Positions 8,317 through 20,026 of a DNA stretch of 64,000 nucleotides are shown here, piece after piece. A model generated the notes under the pieces. The model worked only from the letters and a program-made list of their open reading frames with translations. It was not told where the DNA came from and made no database searches. How positions within the stretch are numbered: position 1 is the stretch's first letter; the number at the start of each line of letters is the position of its first letter. This DNA is from Bacteroidota bacterium (GTDB lineage Bacteria > Bacteroidota > Bacteroidia > AKYH767-A > OLB10): positions 124,001 to 188,000 of the forward strand of contig JADKJB010000007.1 in NCBI GenBank assembly GCA_016722525.1, in the 5' to 3' direction. The translations under genes and the position numbers were made by a program.

Positions 8317-10011
8317 ATGAGATCTCCTATCATCACCAACAACCTGTTAAAGGGCCGTGCTATTGCAGGCACTTATGTGGTTACTCTTGCCTGGGACTTT
8401 GTTTCCGGTGCAGCATCAAATCGTAAAAACCTTTTAGGCTTTGCTATTGAGCGAACCGAATTCGAAAATGGAAGCGTGGTTGAAAAATACTGGATGAAAG
8501 GGATAAAACGTTTTAAGAATAAAGATAAGGGCCTTGCTGCAGGAACTCCCGTGCCCACATCGGAACATCCCTTTCAATCATTTCAATGGGCCGATTACAC
8601 CGCACATGAAGGAAAAACATATCAGTATCGTGTGGTGGCGGCTTATGGAACGAACCCAAAGCTTCTGAATTTAAATCACGATGATGCATTAGTAATTGAT
8701 ATCACCACTGAAAAAGAACTTGATTATGTTCACACCTCAAATAATGCAACTGTTGCTCACGATATTTATTTTAACAGAGGTGTAATTGATCGCAAGCGTA
8801 TGCACGCGAATTTGAAAATGCGCATCCCAATGAAAATGAACCCTACCACCTGAAATGAAATGGTTGTCACGTGGATTGTTTGAAGCACTGCTGCGATTTA
8901 TCGGACAAGCGAAAAATGAACAGTACAGTTTGGCGCGCTGCTTTATATGAATTCAAATATCAGCCTGTTGCCAATGCTTTCACGAAAGCAGTTCAGGCAG
9001 GGGCCGATGTAAAAATTGTGTATGATGCGGAAAGCAGTTACAAGGTGGAAAATCTCGAAACTATCCAACGTGCCGAGCTCGACAGTACCAATTCGGTTAT
9101 TCCCCGTACTGTTTCGGAAGGGATACGGCATAATAAATTTATTGTATTGTTAAAAAAGAATAAACCTATTGCTGTATGGACCGGCTCGACGAACATTTCT
9201 GCAGGAGGTATTTTCGGTCACTCTAATGTGGGACATGTGATCTGGGATAAAGATGTTGCGAAAGCCTATTTTGATTATTGGGATCTGTTAAGTCAGAATC
9301 TTACACCGACAAAAATTCGTCCTCTTGCTAAAGCATTGTCGCCAATACCCAATAGCAAGCCAGCAAAAAATAGTATAACTCCGGTATTCAGTCCGCGTGA
9401 TGGAAAAGAAGATTTAGAAACCTTGCAATGGTATGCCGATCTTATGGCATCAGCAAAAAAAATAATGTGCATCACCATTGCATTCAATCTCGATGAACTT
9501 TTCCAGAATGTAGTGCAGGAAGAAAATAATGTCTTGCGTTACATAGTTAAAGATGACGATTTGGGTACGGATGAAATTATTGGTCAGGACAAAGACGTTT
9601 TATTCGCAGCTGGTGGATATTTCAACGGAAGTTCCTTATTTAATTTTCGTAGCGAACTCAGTAATCCGTTAAACACAAACGATTACATTCACAACAAATT
9701 CATGCTCATCGATCCGTTGAGTGATGATCCAATAGTAGTTACAGGTTCTGCAAATTTTAGTCGTCCCTCACAACGCATCAACGACGAAAACATGGTTGTT
9801 ATCCGTGGTAACACACGAGTAGCCGATATTTTCTTCGGCGAATTCATGCGCATCTTCGACCACCATTACTCCCGTTACATCTCCGCAACTCAGCCAATCC
9901 AACACCAACGACCCCAACGCCGGTTACCTCAAAGAAACCAACGAATGGACCAGCTCCCACTTCGATACCAAAAGTTATAAGTCGAAGCGGAGGAAATATT
10001 TTTTGGGGTGA
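8317..10011 (+). CDS. Phospholipase D-like protein with N-terminal FnIII-like domain (frame breaks)
   Basis: The first 140 residues look like a fibronectin-III fold (TYVVTLAWDF ... YQYRVVAAYG). The rest carries two HKD motifs: HNKFIVLLKKNKPIAVWTGS then TN, and HNKFMLIDPLSDDPIVVTGS then AN. Two HKD motifs make the active site of the PLD superfamily (phosphodiesterases, nucleases). Frame changes between about 8780 and 8945 break the gene (shifted frames keep coding: KWLSRGLFEALLRFIGQAKN), and near 9890 the true frame shifts again, giving GYLKETNEWTSSHFDTKSYK and a stop at 10009-10011. An ATPase gene follows after 43 bases, so the two may form a PLD-effector/ATPase pair. Substrate unknown. Confidence 0.8.
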
Positions 10012-10054
10012 GGGGAATTTGATTAAATAAATTAAAAAAAAAATAAATTACTAT

Positions 10055-11603
10055 ATGAAAAACTCATTAAAACTTACAAGCCCATTCGGAGAAAGGTGTT
10101 GTGAAGATGAATTGAAAACTTGGTGATCAATACAAGAATTACTATTTTGACCATGTCCCATTTAACAAATATACTTTGGAATCCAACACTTATCTAATTA
10201 TTGGCAGAAGGGGATCAGGCAAAACATCTCTAAGTCAATATTTTACTTTTCAAAAAGATAAATCATTAAAAGGATCCATTTGTATTGATGTTGACGAACC
10301 AAATTTGTACCAGCATATTTTAAAAAAGATTTCCAGAATGGCCTCTGGGAACAAAGAAATAGCACTTCCTAGAATAGTGAAAATCTGGGAATATTTAATT
10401 TGGGCACTTATTTTTGAAGAATTTAAAGAACATGATGAAAAAATTCAACTAGCATCCTATTTTAGCTATGATAAAGTTAAACCTTCAGTAGTTATATTAC
10501 AATTGCTTCAAAAATTAATTTCAAGATTTACTAAAGATGAGCATTCAGAACTAGCTGATGATTTTGAAACATTGTTAACCTCAAAAATAGTGCAGGAAGC
10601 TCAGGAAAGAGTACGTAAATTAACTTCAACAAATCCAGTTATTGTTGCAATTGATACGCTTGAACATTATGATGTAAATGATGAATCAATGATGCAGGCA
10701 ACGGCTGCACTTGTGGAATGCGCAAGTAAATTTAATACTAAATATTTAAAAGACAATATTCATTTGAAAGTTTTTGTTAGTGCCGAAGTATTTCCACATC
10801 TTATTGAAAATGTAATTTCAAATCCAAGCAAATATATCAGAAACCCTGTTTATTTGAATTGGCGCCCAAAAGACTTAATCAGGCTTTTGTGCTGGAGGTT
10901 TTACCTTTACTTAAAAAGTTCAGATTTAAATAATTTACAATTGGATGATGATATCGATTGGAATCAATTCAAGGATGTATATAATAAAATGTGGGTTCCC
11001 TATTTCAAAGAAAACGTTGAAAATTGCATTGGAATTCAGGAAAAAACATTTCCTTATGTTTTAAGGCACACACAAATGCGGCCCAGACAATTAATCATAT
11101 TGTGCAATGAAATTGGAGAAGAGGCAATGCGTTTAGGTAGTTTCCCTTTATTCACAAATGAAGTAATTGTTAATTCAGTTACAAAAATTGAAAGTATTCT
11201 GGCAAATGAAGTTATAAATTCCTATAAAAGTGTTTATGAAAATGTCAGTAAAATTGTTGATGCACTCGTCAGTAAGCCAATCATGTTCAAAGGAAAACTG
11301 CTTGATAAAATTGCGCCTGAAACAGCTTCTGCCTGGCCACCTAATACATACTCCCCATTAAAATTCAGGCAATTAGTTGCTGAACTTGGTATTGTTGGCA
11401 GAGTAAGGGAATACAAAGAAGATAGTGGTATTGTTCTTGCTGATTTTGAATATACAATGCATGACAGGTTACCTTTGCAACCGAACGATGATTGTGTAAT
11501 TCATCCTATGTTTTTTCGAAGATTAAATACTAAAAACACAAACCGCTTACGAGTTTATCCATTCCCAGATTCTGACTCGTATAAAGAAATGACAATTACT
11601 TAG
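10055..11603 (+). CDS. P-loop ATPase, Sll1717-like (one frame break near the start)
   Basis: ATG at 10055 begins MKNSLKLTSPFGER; a frame change near 10125 leads into the long frame open to 11603 (residues KNYYFDHVPFNKYTLESN read through the gap). Walker A is LIIGRRGSGKTSLSQYF; Walker B is VIVAIDTLEHYD at about residue 165 of the long frame. The layout, with an N-terminal FGE-type segment, P-loop, and a helical C-terminus of about 300 residues, fits the P-loop ATPase family named after Sll1717, frequently found beside defence genes. It directly follows the PLD-like gene, suggesting a sensor/ATPase role for a nuclease partner (inference). Confidence 0.7.
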
Positions 11604-11640
11604 AATCTAAAAGGGAAAATCTTTATGAAGTGAGGGTATT

Positions 11641-12687
11641 TTAAAAATAAGTCTTCACTGCGAATTCAAACTGCTCGATAAATATTTTTTTGAAAGCGCT
11701 TAAATTATTTTGCTCATAAAAAATCAACATCGCTTTTTTATAATCGATTGGATCAACGGTGCGGAAAGATATTGGACAGTGATTGTGGTGCATCAAAATA
11801 GCGTTACTAATAATTCGTGCTGTCCGTTTATTGCCATCCGCAAAGGGTTGAATGTAGGATATCAAAACAAGTACAAGTAACGTTTTCGAAAACACATCCT
11901 GTTTCTGGTTCACCAATTCACACATATCCTGAAGGGCTTCCCGTATTTGAACCTCATTATCCAGAGGCTTGTAATTGGTGCCGGAGATTCCTACAAGTCG
12001 CTTTCGGATATTCCGGTCAACATGCAATTCCTGCACAAGAATACTGTGAATATTTTCGATTATGGACACCGTTAGTGGTTCAATATAATCGGGTTGCGAC
12101 ACTATAAAATCTAATGCCGCTTTGTGATTTAGCAGCATTACCGCCTCGTCTTTAGTCTTACCCGATGCCGTTACTTTGTCCATAAGCAATTGTTCTGTTT
12201 CCAGTAAGGAATACGTATTGCCTTCTATTTGCGATGACTTCCAACTTAAATCAATAGCCAGGCGCTCTATCTCTTTTCTATATTCTTGTTCAGATAACTT
12301 AGAAATCTTATTCGTATAATCATTCTGAAGTTGGAATAATTTATTTTTCTCATCATTACTAAACAACATGGCATTTTTCAATGAATGCTGAATCAGTGAA
12401 TGATTAAAATGGTTTTTAATTTTCCTGTCATCAATTTCGTTTTGAAAATATAGATCAACATCAACGGAATGTATCAGTTCAAATGCTTCACTTATTTTAT
12501 ATTTACTGCTTTTACCATTTCCAACAATTTCCACCATACCATCGCTGACCAACTGTTGCAACTTCCGCTTGACGGTTGCATAACTGACCTCATCCTGAAA
12601 TTGGTTAGATATTTCCTTCGATGAAACTAATTGTTTGATATTTAAATACTTAAGTATCGAATCGGCTAATTTTTCTGACTTTTTCAT
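11641..12687 (-). CDS. Fic-family protein with winged-helix N-terminus and Gln in place of the catalytic His
   Basis: Intact 348-residue gene. Residues 1-65 form a winged helix (SYATVKRKLQQLVSDGMVEI). An N-terminal inhibitory-helix motif SSQIEG lies at 151-156 (the S/TxxxEG type of class II Fic proteins). The Fic core reads IQPFADGNKRTAR, so position 280, normally the catalytic His of HPFxxGN, is Gln (codon CAA at 11848-11850). Fic enzymes AMPylate or otherwise modify proteins; the loss of His may mean a regulatory or non-AMPylating role, although related Bacteroidota proteins may share it. Upstream is a cluster of six TTGAGCT sites, so the winged helix may control its own expression. Confidence 0.85.
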   Translation of the reverse strand: MKKSEKLADSILKYLNIKQLVSSKEISNQFQDEVSYATVKRKLQQLVSDGMVEIVGNGKSSKYKISEAFELIHSVDVDLYFQNEIDDRKIKNHFNHSLIQHSLKNAMLFSNDEKNKLFQLQNDYTNKISKLSEQEYRKEIERLAIDLSWKSSQIEGNTYSLLETEQLLMDKVTASGKTKDEAVMLLNHKAALDFIVSQPDYIEPLTVSIIENIHSILVQELHVDRNIRKRLVGISGTNYKPLDNEVQIREALQDMCELVNQKQDVFSKTLLVLVLISYIQPFADGNKRTARIISNAILMHHNHCPISFRTVDPIDYKKAMLIFYEQNNLSAFKKIFIEQFEFAVKTYF

Positions 12688-12725
12688 CTAAACTCCATTT
12701 TGCAGCTCATAAATATATATAATAA

Positions 12726-12870
12726 AGCTCAAATTAGTTGCATTTTGAGCTATATTTATCTTAAAATTGAGCTTAAATTGAATTTTTAATGGTTCAAGCT
12801 CAATAAATCTGGTAAAAGGGAACAAATCGATAAAAATTGAGCTCCAAAACAATTTATATTGAGCTCAAAA
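12726..12870. promoter_or_regulatory. Cluster of six TTGAGCT half-sites upstream of the Fic gene
   Basis: TTGAGCT or its complement AGCTCAA occurs at 12726-12732, 12745-12751, 12767-12773, 12797-12803, 12839-12845 and 12861-12867; the last forms the 10-base palindrome TTGAGCTCAA (12861-12870). A degenerate copy (AGCTCAT) lies at 12704-12710, close to the Fic start at 12687. The first two are inverted relative to each other. This density in 145 bases is far above chance and points to an operator array, most simply for the winged-helix Fic protein itself. Confidence 0.7.
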
Positions 12871-12882
12871 CCACTTTCGAAT

Positions 12883-13472
12883 CTATGGGTACTTCGCTAT
12901 TCCTCTTGCCATTCTTGCAAAAAAGACCATTTGGTCAAACACGCTAAATCTATCCGGATCAAAACGATAACCCAGCCACGCATCATACTCTTTCAATAAT
13001 TTTTTATCTCTCGTTGCTATGGCTGTTAAAAGTGTTTGATAGCCGGGTGGTCCACCAACATCTTCAGGCGGACAACATCTTGTACCGGTTGGACAACGGG
13101 GATATCCAAAACTCGCAGTTTCAAAAGTAGTTCCTTTAAATAATACTTCATGTCTCCAGTCATCACCCCAGTCGTAAACATATTCAATAGAATCACCCAC
13201 TTTTCTGAAAACATCATTCAATTTAAACTTTCGTGGATTATTTCCTGTAAAGAGCTCTTCGCTTTCATCATATTCAGGAAGCATGAATTGCATTTTGTTT
13301 TACCATCTCCTTTATTAAATGAATACAAATGTGCATTTTTCCATCCCATAGCAACCTGTATAGCGGCATGCAATTCGTGCAACGTGCTGTTTCGATTAAT
13401 CTCTACTATTCGCCACACGGGAGGCGTTACACCTTTGAGAGTAATTTCGAATATGAGGATGCGTGGAGTCAT
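12883..13472 (-). CDS. Plasmid pRiA4b ORF-3 family protein (one frame break)
   Basis: N-terminal frame from the ATG at 13472: ITLKGVTPPVWRIVEINRNS then TLHELHAAIQVAMGWKNAHL, hallmarks of the pRiA4b ORF-3 domain. The frame changes near 13290-13310 into MQFMLPEYDESEEL, continuing with FRKVGDSIEYVYDWGDDWRH and CPPEDVGGPPGY, also diagnostic, to a stop at 12883. About 195 residues in total, normal for the family. The function is unknown; the family is often found on plasmids and with IS1096-type elements. Confidence 0.85.
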
Positions 13473-13553
13473 AGTAATTTAAGTTCGAAGTTAAATAACT
13501 TATTTCAAAAAAAATAACTGTAAGTCGCGTGCAAGTTCCCCTTGGCGGGATAG

Positions 13554-13713
13554 TAAACTACCAAACAAACTAAAAAACTAACCCACTAACCTACTTTCCC
13601 ACTAACCAACTAACCAACTAACTAACCCACTAACCTACTTTCCCACTAACCCACTTTCCCACTAACAAACCATAAAACTAAAAAACCATAAAACTAATTT
13701 TTTCTTACCTTTA
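13554..13713 (+). repeat. G-free low-complexity tract of ACTAACC-type repeats
   Basis: This strand has no G for 160 bases. It is built from irregular copies of ACTAACC, CCACTAAC and CTACTTTCC followed by AAACCATAAAACTA pairs. It lies between the pRiA4b gene and the secreted-protein gene at 13745. It could be replication-slippage DNA or a transcript leader without structure. Confidence 0.7.
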
Positions 13714-13744
13714 GAACTCCAAACAACCCATAAAATCATAAACC

Positions 13745-16390
13745 ATGAAATCATTGCTACATTTATTTGCAACGACTGTCTTGCTTGCCATCACAACATG
13801 TTTCTCAACCAACTTAGTTGCACAGCCTTGCAGTCAAGCAGGTACCGCTTCGTCGGCCGATAGTCTTATTTGTGCGGGAGCCGGGACCGAATTAATTCTT
13901 ACCGGTTACATTGGCGCCATTCAGTGGCAAAATTTTGATGGGACCGTTTGGGTAAATGAAACCGGTCCGGGGTCAACCACCGCGAACTATGCAATAACGC
14001 CATTGCAGACCACCGATTACAGAGCCGTGGTGACTGATGTTGGATGCGATCCGGATACTTCTAACCAGATCACGGTTGGTGTCGGAATAAGTGCTCCTAC
14101 AGTTACTAATGGCAGCCGCTGCGGATATGGTCCTGTCCAACTTACTGCAACCGGAAATGGCATTAAATGGTACGATGCACCCACAGGAGGAAATCAACTC
14201 GCGACAGGAACCTCCTTTTCACCAATTGTTTCTTCTACTACTACGTTTTATGCTGCTGCTTCTTTGGGTGGTGGACCTCCTTCGCCGTTTACAACAACTT
14301 TTGCGGCCGGTAATGGTTTCGATGGAAATATGTTCGACATCACAGCCATAAACGCAGTGACCATCGATAGCTTTGCCGCGAATTTCAATGTGGGCAGGAA
14401 CGGCCGAGATATGGTACCGCCCGGGAACACGTTGGATTACCGCAAGCAATGTAGGCTGGACTCAGGCCGGATCTGTAGCTTATACATCCACTGGAAATGG
14501 AGCACCCGGAACATCCATTAATATTTTTGTGAATGTTTCAATTCCTGCCGGACAAACCTATGCCGTCTATGTTCATGGAAGCGCCGGCATTCAATACTCC
14601 AATGGGACTGCTGTAGGAAATATTTTTGCTCAGGATGCCAATATTGAATTTAAGGAAGGTTCTGGTGGAGCTTATTTTAATGTGACCAATTCCCCACGTG
14701 TTTTCAATGGACGAATCATGTACTCTGCAGGTTGCGAAAGTTCACGCACCGCCGCTGTTGCAACGGTGACCACTGCACCTTCTTTTTCTATCAATGCTGT
14801 TCCTCCTGCACTTTGTGAGGGCCAATCTTCAGTCATCTCACTCACCAGTACCAATTCAAATTACACTTATACCTGGTCACCTGCAACCGGCTTGAGCAGT
14901 ACAACAGGAACAACAGTTACGGCAAAATCCATTACTTCTATCACCTACCCACCGTTATTGCCGGTGACGGAACCTGTGGTTATATCGACAGTGTGTTTAT
15001 GTCGGTAGGTCCTGCTTCGGTGGCGGGTACTGCAGTGATTTCATCTGATACCATTTGTCTCGGTGATCCTGCAACACTATTTCTGTCCGGAAGCACCGGC
15101 AACATTCAATGGCAAAGTTTTGATGGATCTAATTGGATCAATGAAACAGGTCCCGGCAATACAACAATACAGTACGTTGTTTCACCTCCATCAAACAGTA
15201 CTTACAGAGCAGTTGTCACCAGTGGAGGTTGTGATCCCGATACAACAATTTCTCTAAGTCTTGCAGTTCTTACCATTGTTGATCCTACCACCCTTGGTGA
15301 TTCCATTCGTGCTCCGGGAATTGTAAACCTCAGCGCGACAGGAGCAGGTGTGATGAATTGGTACACTGCACCTACAGGAGGAGCAAGTGTTTTTACCGGA
15401 AACAATTATTCTCCATCCATAATAACTACTACCACCTATTATGTTGAAGCTTCTGCAGGATCAACCTATTCAAATGGTATTGCTGCTTTGCTACCATTGT
15501 CGCAGTTCGCTCTTGCAGGTAATGATTTTGGAATTCAGTTCGATGTCACTGCACAATCGACTCTTTCGAGTGTCAACGTTTATCCATCAACAACAAGCGG
15601 AAATATTACTATCAATCTACGGGACGCTCAAAACGGACCCATTCTAAATACTATTACAGTACCTGTTACAGCATCTTCTGGTCCTGTGACAGTCAACCTG
15701 GGTTTCTTATTAAACCCGGGAACAGGCTACCAGATTGGAACTGGCTGCAGGAAGTGTTCCTGTTTTTATAATTCTTTTTGGTGCATCCTATCCTTATACT
15801 TCTCCGGGAAATCCGTTCACGCTTACCGGACAAATTAATCCGTTACTCTCCAGGTACATTTTATTATTTCTTCTATAATTGGATTGTAAAGAGGGATGTT
15901 CCAGTAATCGTGTTCCTGTTGATGGGGTAATCCTTACTGGTCCGCCGGTTCCCACTATTGCTCCAAGTGGAATACTCACTTCATCATCACCAACAGGAAA
16001 TCAATGGTATCTCAATGGCGTGTTGATGCGGGAGCTACCGGTCAGGTATATGTTGCCACACAAGCCGGAAATTATACTGTGGTAGTTACTGATGGCAATG
16101 GCTGTACAGCAACGTCACTTCCATCATTTACAACAAGTTTATCTGATGCGCCCGATGGATCAACGCTTGTCGTATATCCCAACCCCGTTAGCGATAAACT
16201 CTACTTCGAGTTACCGCAACCTATCCAGTCAACCGCCATCGTAAACGTTTACGATATCATCGGCAAGTTGATTCACACAGAAGAAATTGATGCCTCCACC
16301 AAATTCATCAATTTCAACTTCGCCGCCGGAACCTATCATATTGAAATGGTTGTGGATGACGTAATTTACAGAAACAAAGTGGTGAAATAA
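13745..16390 (+). CDS. T9SS-secreted protein with Ig-like repeats and type A sorting domain (frame breaks)
   Basis: Starts with a signal peptide (MKSLLHLFATTVLLAITTCF, cleaved near LVAQ). Two similar Ig-like blocks follow: GYIGAIQWQNFDGTVWVNET at about 13905 and STGNIQWQSFDGSNWINETG at about 15093, each followed by YRAVVTxxGCDPDT and a TGxGxxxWYxAPTGG block. The last 80 residues are a type A type IX sorting domain (VYPNPVSDKLYFEL ... GTYHIEMVVDD ... KVVK). Frame changes near 14400, 14960-15000, 15750 and 15860-16020 divide it, but the domains are colinear. A strong terminator follows. Probably a surface adhesin or matrix protein, exported through the outer membrane. Confidence 0.85.
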
Positions 16391-16411
16391 AGAAATTAGA
16401 ATATTGGATTT

Positions 16412-16454
16412 AAAATCTGCAATTGGAAATGGGATTCTGATTGCAGATTTTTTT
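16412..16454 (+). terminator. Rho-independent terminator after the T9SS protein gene
   Basis: AAATCTGCAAT (16413-16423) pairs perfectly with ATTGCAGATTT (16440-16450) and is followed by further T residues, 22 bases after the stop codon at 16390. The rest of 16455-16632 is C-poor and holds nothing recognisable. Confidence 0.8.
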
Positions 16455-16632
16455 GGGTTATGAGTTTGATAGTGGTGTTTAATGCGTTTTTGGATTATAA
16501 TCAGGGATTGAATGGAAGGGGTGTGGTGAATGATGGGAATTAATGGGTAGGGAAAGTGTTTGGGTTTGGGGAAATTAAGAAACGGCTTTGTGGATGGCAT
16601 ATGGATGGCCCTGTTAAAAATGGTTCACTAAA

Positions 16633-19600
16633 TTAGAGTGTCCTCAAACTATATGGTATTATACTTTGCACTCTTTCAAAATTTCCACATTCACCGACAA
16701 CCCTCATTTCAGCAGCGTTTTCATCGGTAATTATGATATCTTGATAGGAGCTGTCATATGAGTTTGGTCGCAAAACGATGGACGTATGTTCCCAATTTTC
16801 CTCCGTTATAATTTTTTCACTTGTGTATTTCTTGATCGTAAAGGCCGAGTTAAAGTCTGTATCTTGCAAGTCTCTATATTCTATCAATAAAATCTTCCGT
16901 TTCTGTTGCCTCCTGTATATGTTTTAAATAAGCAAATAGAGCCGTTTGGAATTACTCGGTTCATTGATTCACCTAAGATTTTACAAGCAAAATAGTCTTT
17001 ATTAGGATTATTGTTCTCAGGTCCTTCTATGAGATTAAAATCTTTTTCTGATTGCATTTCACTGAATGTTCCAGCTGCTGCGTAGAAATTATAAAGTGAA
17101 TTGGGTTTCTTAGTTTTAGTTCAGTAGTTGAATTTACTTCTGAAATCTCAATTGAAACGGATTCTGTTATTTCCTTATAAGTTAAATAATTATAAATTGT
17201 GCTTTCAACTGGTGTTCCCAACTCTAAAATAACTTTGACAACAGGGACATTCATGTTTTGGTCATTTTTTATTGTTGTTTCTTCAAAAGAATCATCAATA
17301 GGTTTTACATCGCCCATGAAATAAAAATCTGTTCCTTCTCCATTGTGCTTTTCATAAACAATGGAAGCCTTAATTGATTATTGTGATACTTGATTGCAGC
17401 AATAGTGCTATTTGATAATCTACGTTGAGGTTTTGAGTACCACAAAAATTGCGACGAATTGAGAATTTTCTGGAAATTTTGTTGATGAGGCAATATTTTC
17501 TTCTTTGTGGTAATTAACAAATATTGGACATATTATTGCTTAATTTGTAACCATAAACTGTTGATTCTATTAAAATCCCAATTTAAAATGCACAGAACAT
17601 CCTTTCTTGAATACTTTTGATATAAAATGAAACCGTCTTTAAATAGTTCCTTTTTATATTGCTTGTTAAAAGAGAAAATAGAGTACTTAATATTGTCAAT
17701 TAAAAAATCTTTGAAGGTTTTATTTTGGATAGTTTTATTAAATGATTCAGAAATTTCTAACTTGTCATTATTTATTTTTATTACATCTTGCACTTTTCTA
17801 ACAAATATAAAATTCAAATTATTAATGCATGAATTATAAGTTTCTTTTGAAATTTCATAATCATATATTAAACGAATCGTATTTTTAATTTTATCAAAAT
17901 CAATTGAATCTGTTTCAATCAATAATTTTAATATGTAACATTCAACTATTCTCTTAGCGTTGTTAATTTCTTTAGCAAATAGCTCCAAAAGTTTAATTTC
18001 TTGTGCTGTCAATTCTAAACTTTCTAATTTTTCAACTTTGACAAAGAAATTATAATATGAATTTGAATAATCAACAAATAAATATGGGTCTCTTGAGCCA
18101 TGCTCAATAAAATCCATCATCATTGGAGTTTTGCCCAATTTGTACTTTAATAAATTATAGTCTTTTTTCAAATCAGCGTATAACTGCATGTTGGCAGAAT
18201 CAATGGATTCGAATATTTTTCTTTAGTTATCTTGTCAAAATTAATAGTTGAAGCGCCAGGAATCATCCTGCTTCCTTCGGTTATTAATTTTCTCAAGGAG
18301 TCTTTATTGTAAGAAGTGTCGCCATAAAGTGCAATTGGGATTAGGTAATTGTTTTGGTAGTTTCCAATAAAATCAATAACAGCAAATAGCCCTTTGCTTC
18401 AACTTTTCGCAAACCCCTTCCTAATTGTTGAATAAAAATAATGGAGGATAAGTAGGTCGAAGCATAATAATCTGATTGATTTTTGGGATGTCAATTCCTT
18501 CATTGAAAATATCAACTGTAAAATATAATCTATTTTTCAAGTAAATTATCTGATTCTAATTTCTCAATAGCATTTGCTCTTTCTTCTTCTGAACTATCCC
18601 CAGTTAATGCAACAGTCTTAAATCCTCTGGAGCTGAATATAGTTGATAATATATTGGCTTCATCTTTTCTTGAACAAAAATTAAGCCTCTTGTAATACCA
18701 TTATCTGTTCCATAGAAATTTGCTTGTTCGATTATCCGATTAACCCGTTCTTCAGAGATTAATAGGTTAAAATCGGAAAAATTGTCAACTTCAGTGTTGT
18801 CAATTAATAAATCAGTTACGCCATAGTAATGGAACGAACAAAGCATTTCTTCCTCCATTGCTCTATTCAATCGTATCTCATAGGCAATGTTATGGTCGAA
18901 TAATTTAAAAATATCATTGCCATCAGTTCTCTCAGGAGTTGCTGTCATACCTAATAGAAATTTTGGTTCAAAATGATTTATTAATCGCAAATAAGAATCT
19001 GCTCCTGACCTATGAGTTTCATCGATAATTATGTAATCAAAATGGTTTTTTGAAATTTTTTCTAGGTGTGTTGACTTAGAAATAGTTTGAATTGTTGAAA
19101 ATACGAAATCACAATCCAATTCTCTTACGTCGCCAGAATATAAACCCATGGTTCTCTCATTTCCGAAAACTCTTTTAAAGGTTTTTAATGAATCTTTGCA
19201 ATAGTTAATCTATGAACTACAAACAATAATTTTTTCGCTTTAAAAGCTTTGGCATCGAAAGCGGATAAATATGTTTTGCCAGTTCCTGTGGCAGAAATAA
19301 TTAAAGCTTTATTCTTTTTATTGTCTCTTATAATTTCTAGGTTTTTCAATGCCTCAATTTGCATTGAATTTGGCACTATTATTTCCTGAGATTGACTAAG
19401 ATTTTCATAATCTACTTCTTTATTTTTAATCAATTGATTCTTATAAATTTCTTCATAAGTCAAAATATATTCAACAGTAACTGGCGTGCCATTATCGAAA
19501 TCGTATTGAAATTCATTAAGCACTTTTTCAACAAGATCACTTTCATCTAAGGCTGAAACTTTAATGTTCCATTCTTTGTTTGTGGATAAGGCTTGAGCAG

Positions 19601-20026
19601 TTAAATTACTGCTTCCAACAATTAGATTATAATGCTCCTTGTTTTTAAAGATATACCCTTTTGCATGTGCATTTCCTTTAGTTGCAATTCTTAGGTTAAT
19701 GTTTTTGAATTTGGCTAATCTTTTTAGGGCTTCCGGTTCAGTAAAATTTAAGAATTGGGATACCAATATTTTGCCCCTTATTTCCCGATTTTCTAGTTCC
19801 TTAAGTGTGTTAATTAGTGTGGCGACACCACTTGTAGTGGCAAATGCGACATTTATAAAAAATTCAGTACAGTTTTCAAACTCATATATAAGAGTGGAGA
19901 GAATCTTTTTGGGTGGATTTTTTTATTTACAAGTAATTCTGGTTGATAGCTAATATTTGATAAAATGGTTTTATCAATAAAGCCAGTTTGTAAACTTGAG
20001 TTAAAAATTTGGGAGAGATTATCCAT
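16633..20026 (-). CDS. PLD-domain SF2 helicase with DUF3427 and C-terminal S24 peptidase-like domain (frame breaks)
   Basis: ATG at 20026 (MDNLSQIFNSSLQTGFIDKT). Order of domains: a PLD-like nuclease (HAKGYIF ... LIVGSSNLTAQAL) at about 19600-19700; Walker A ALIISATGTGKTYLS; DEAH-type box as IIDETHRSGADSYLRL and LLGMTATPERTDG near 18950-19030; helicase C-terminal part in 18190-18600 in broken frames; DUF3427 (17030-18189, with NTCPIFVNYHKEENIASSTK and GEGTDFYFMGDVKPIDDSFE); and at the end a LexA/S24-like segment, GESMNRVIPNGSICLFK (about 16950) and IKKYTSEKIITEENW, to 16633. At least six frame changes. The gene overlaps the Nudix gene by 8 bases. The architecture fits a defence or DNA-damage response nuclease-helicase. 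Confidence 0.8.

Noticed and set aside
11817..12107. Plus-strand frame of 96 codons
   Set aside because: Lies wholly antisense to the intact Fic gene and shows no domain or start signal.
13554..13713. CRISPR-like repeat array
   Set aside because: The units are short, irregular and not separated by unique spacers of constant length; no cas genes nearby.
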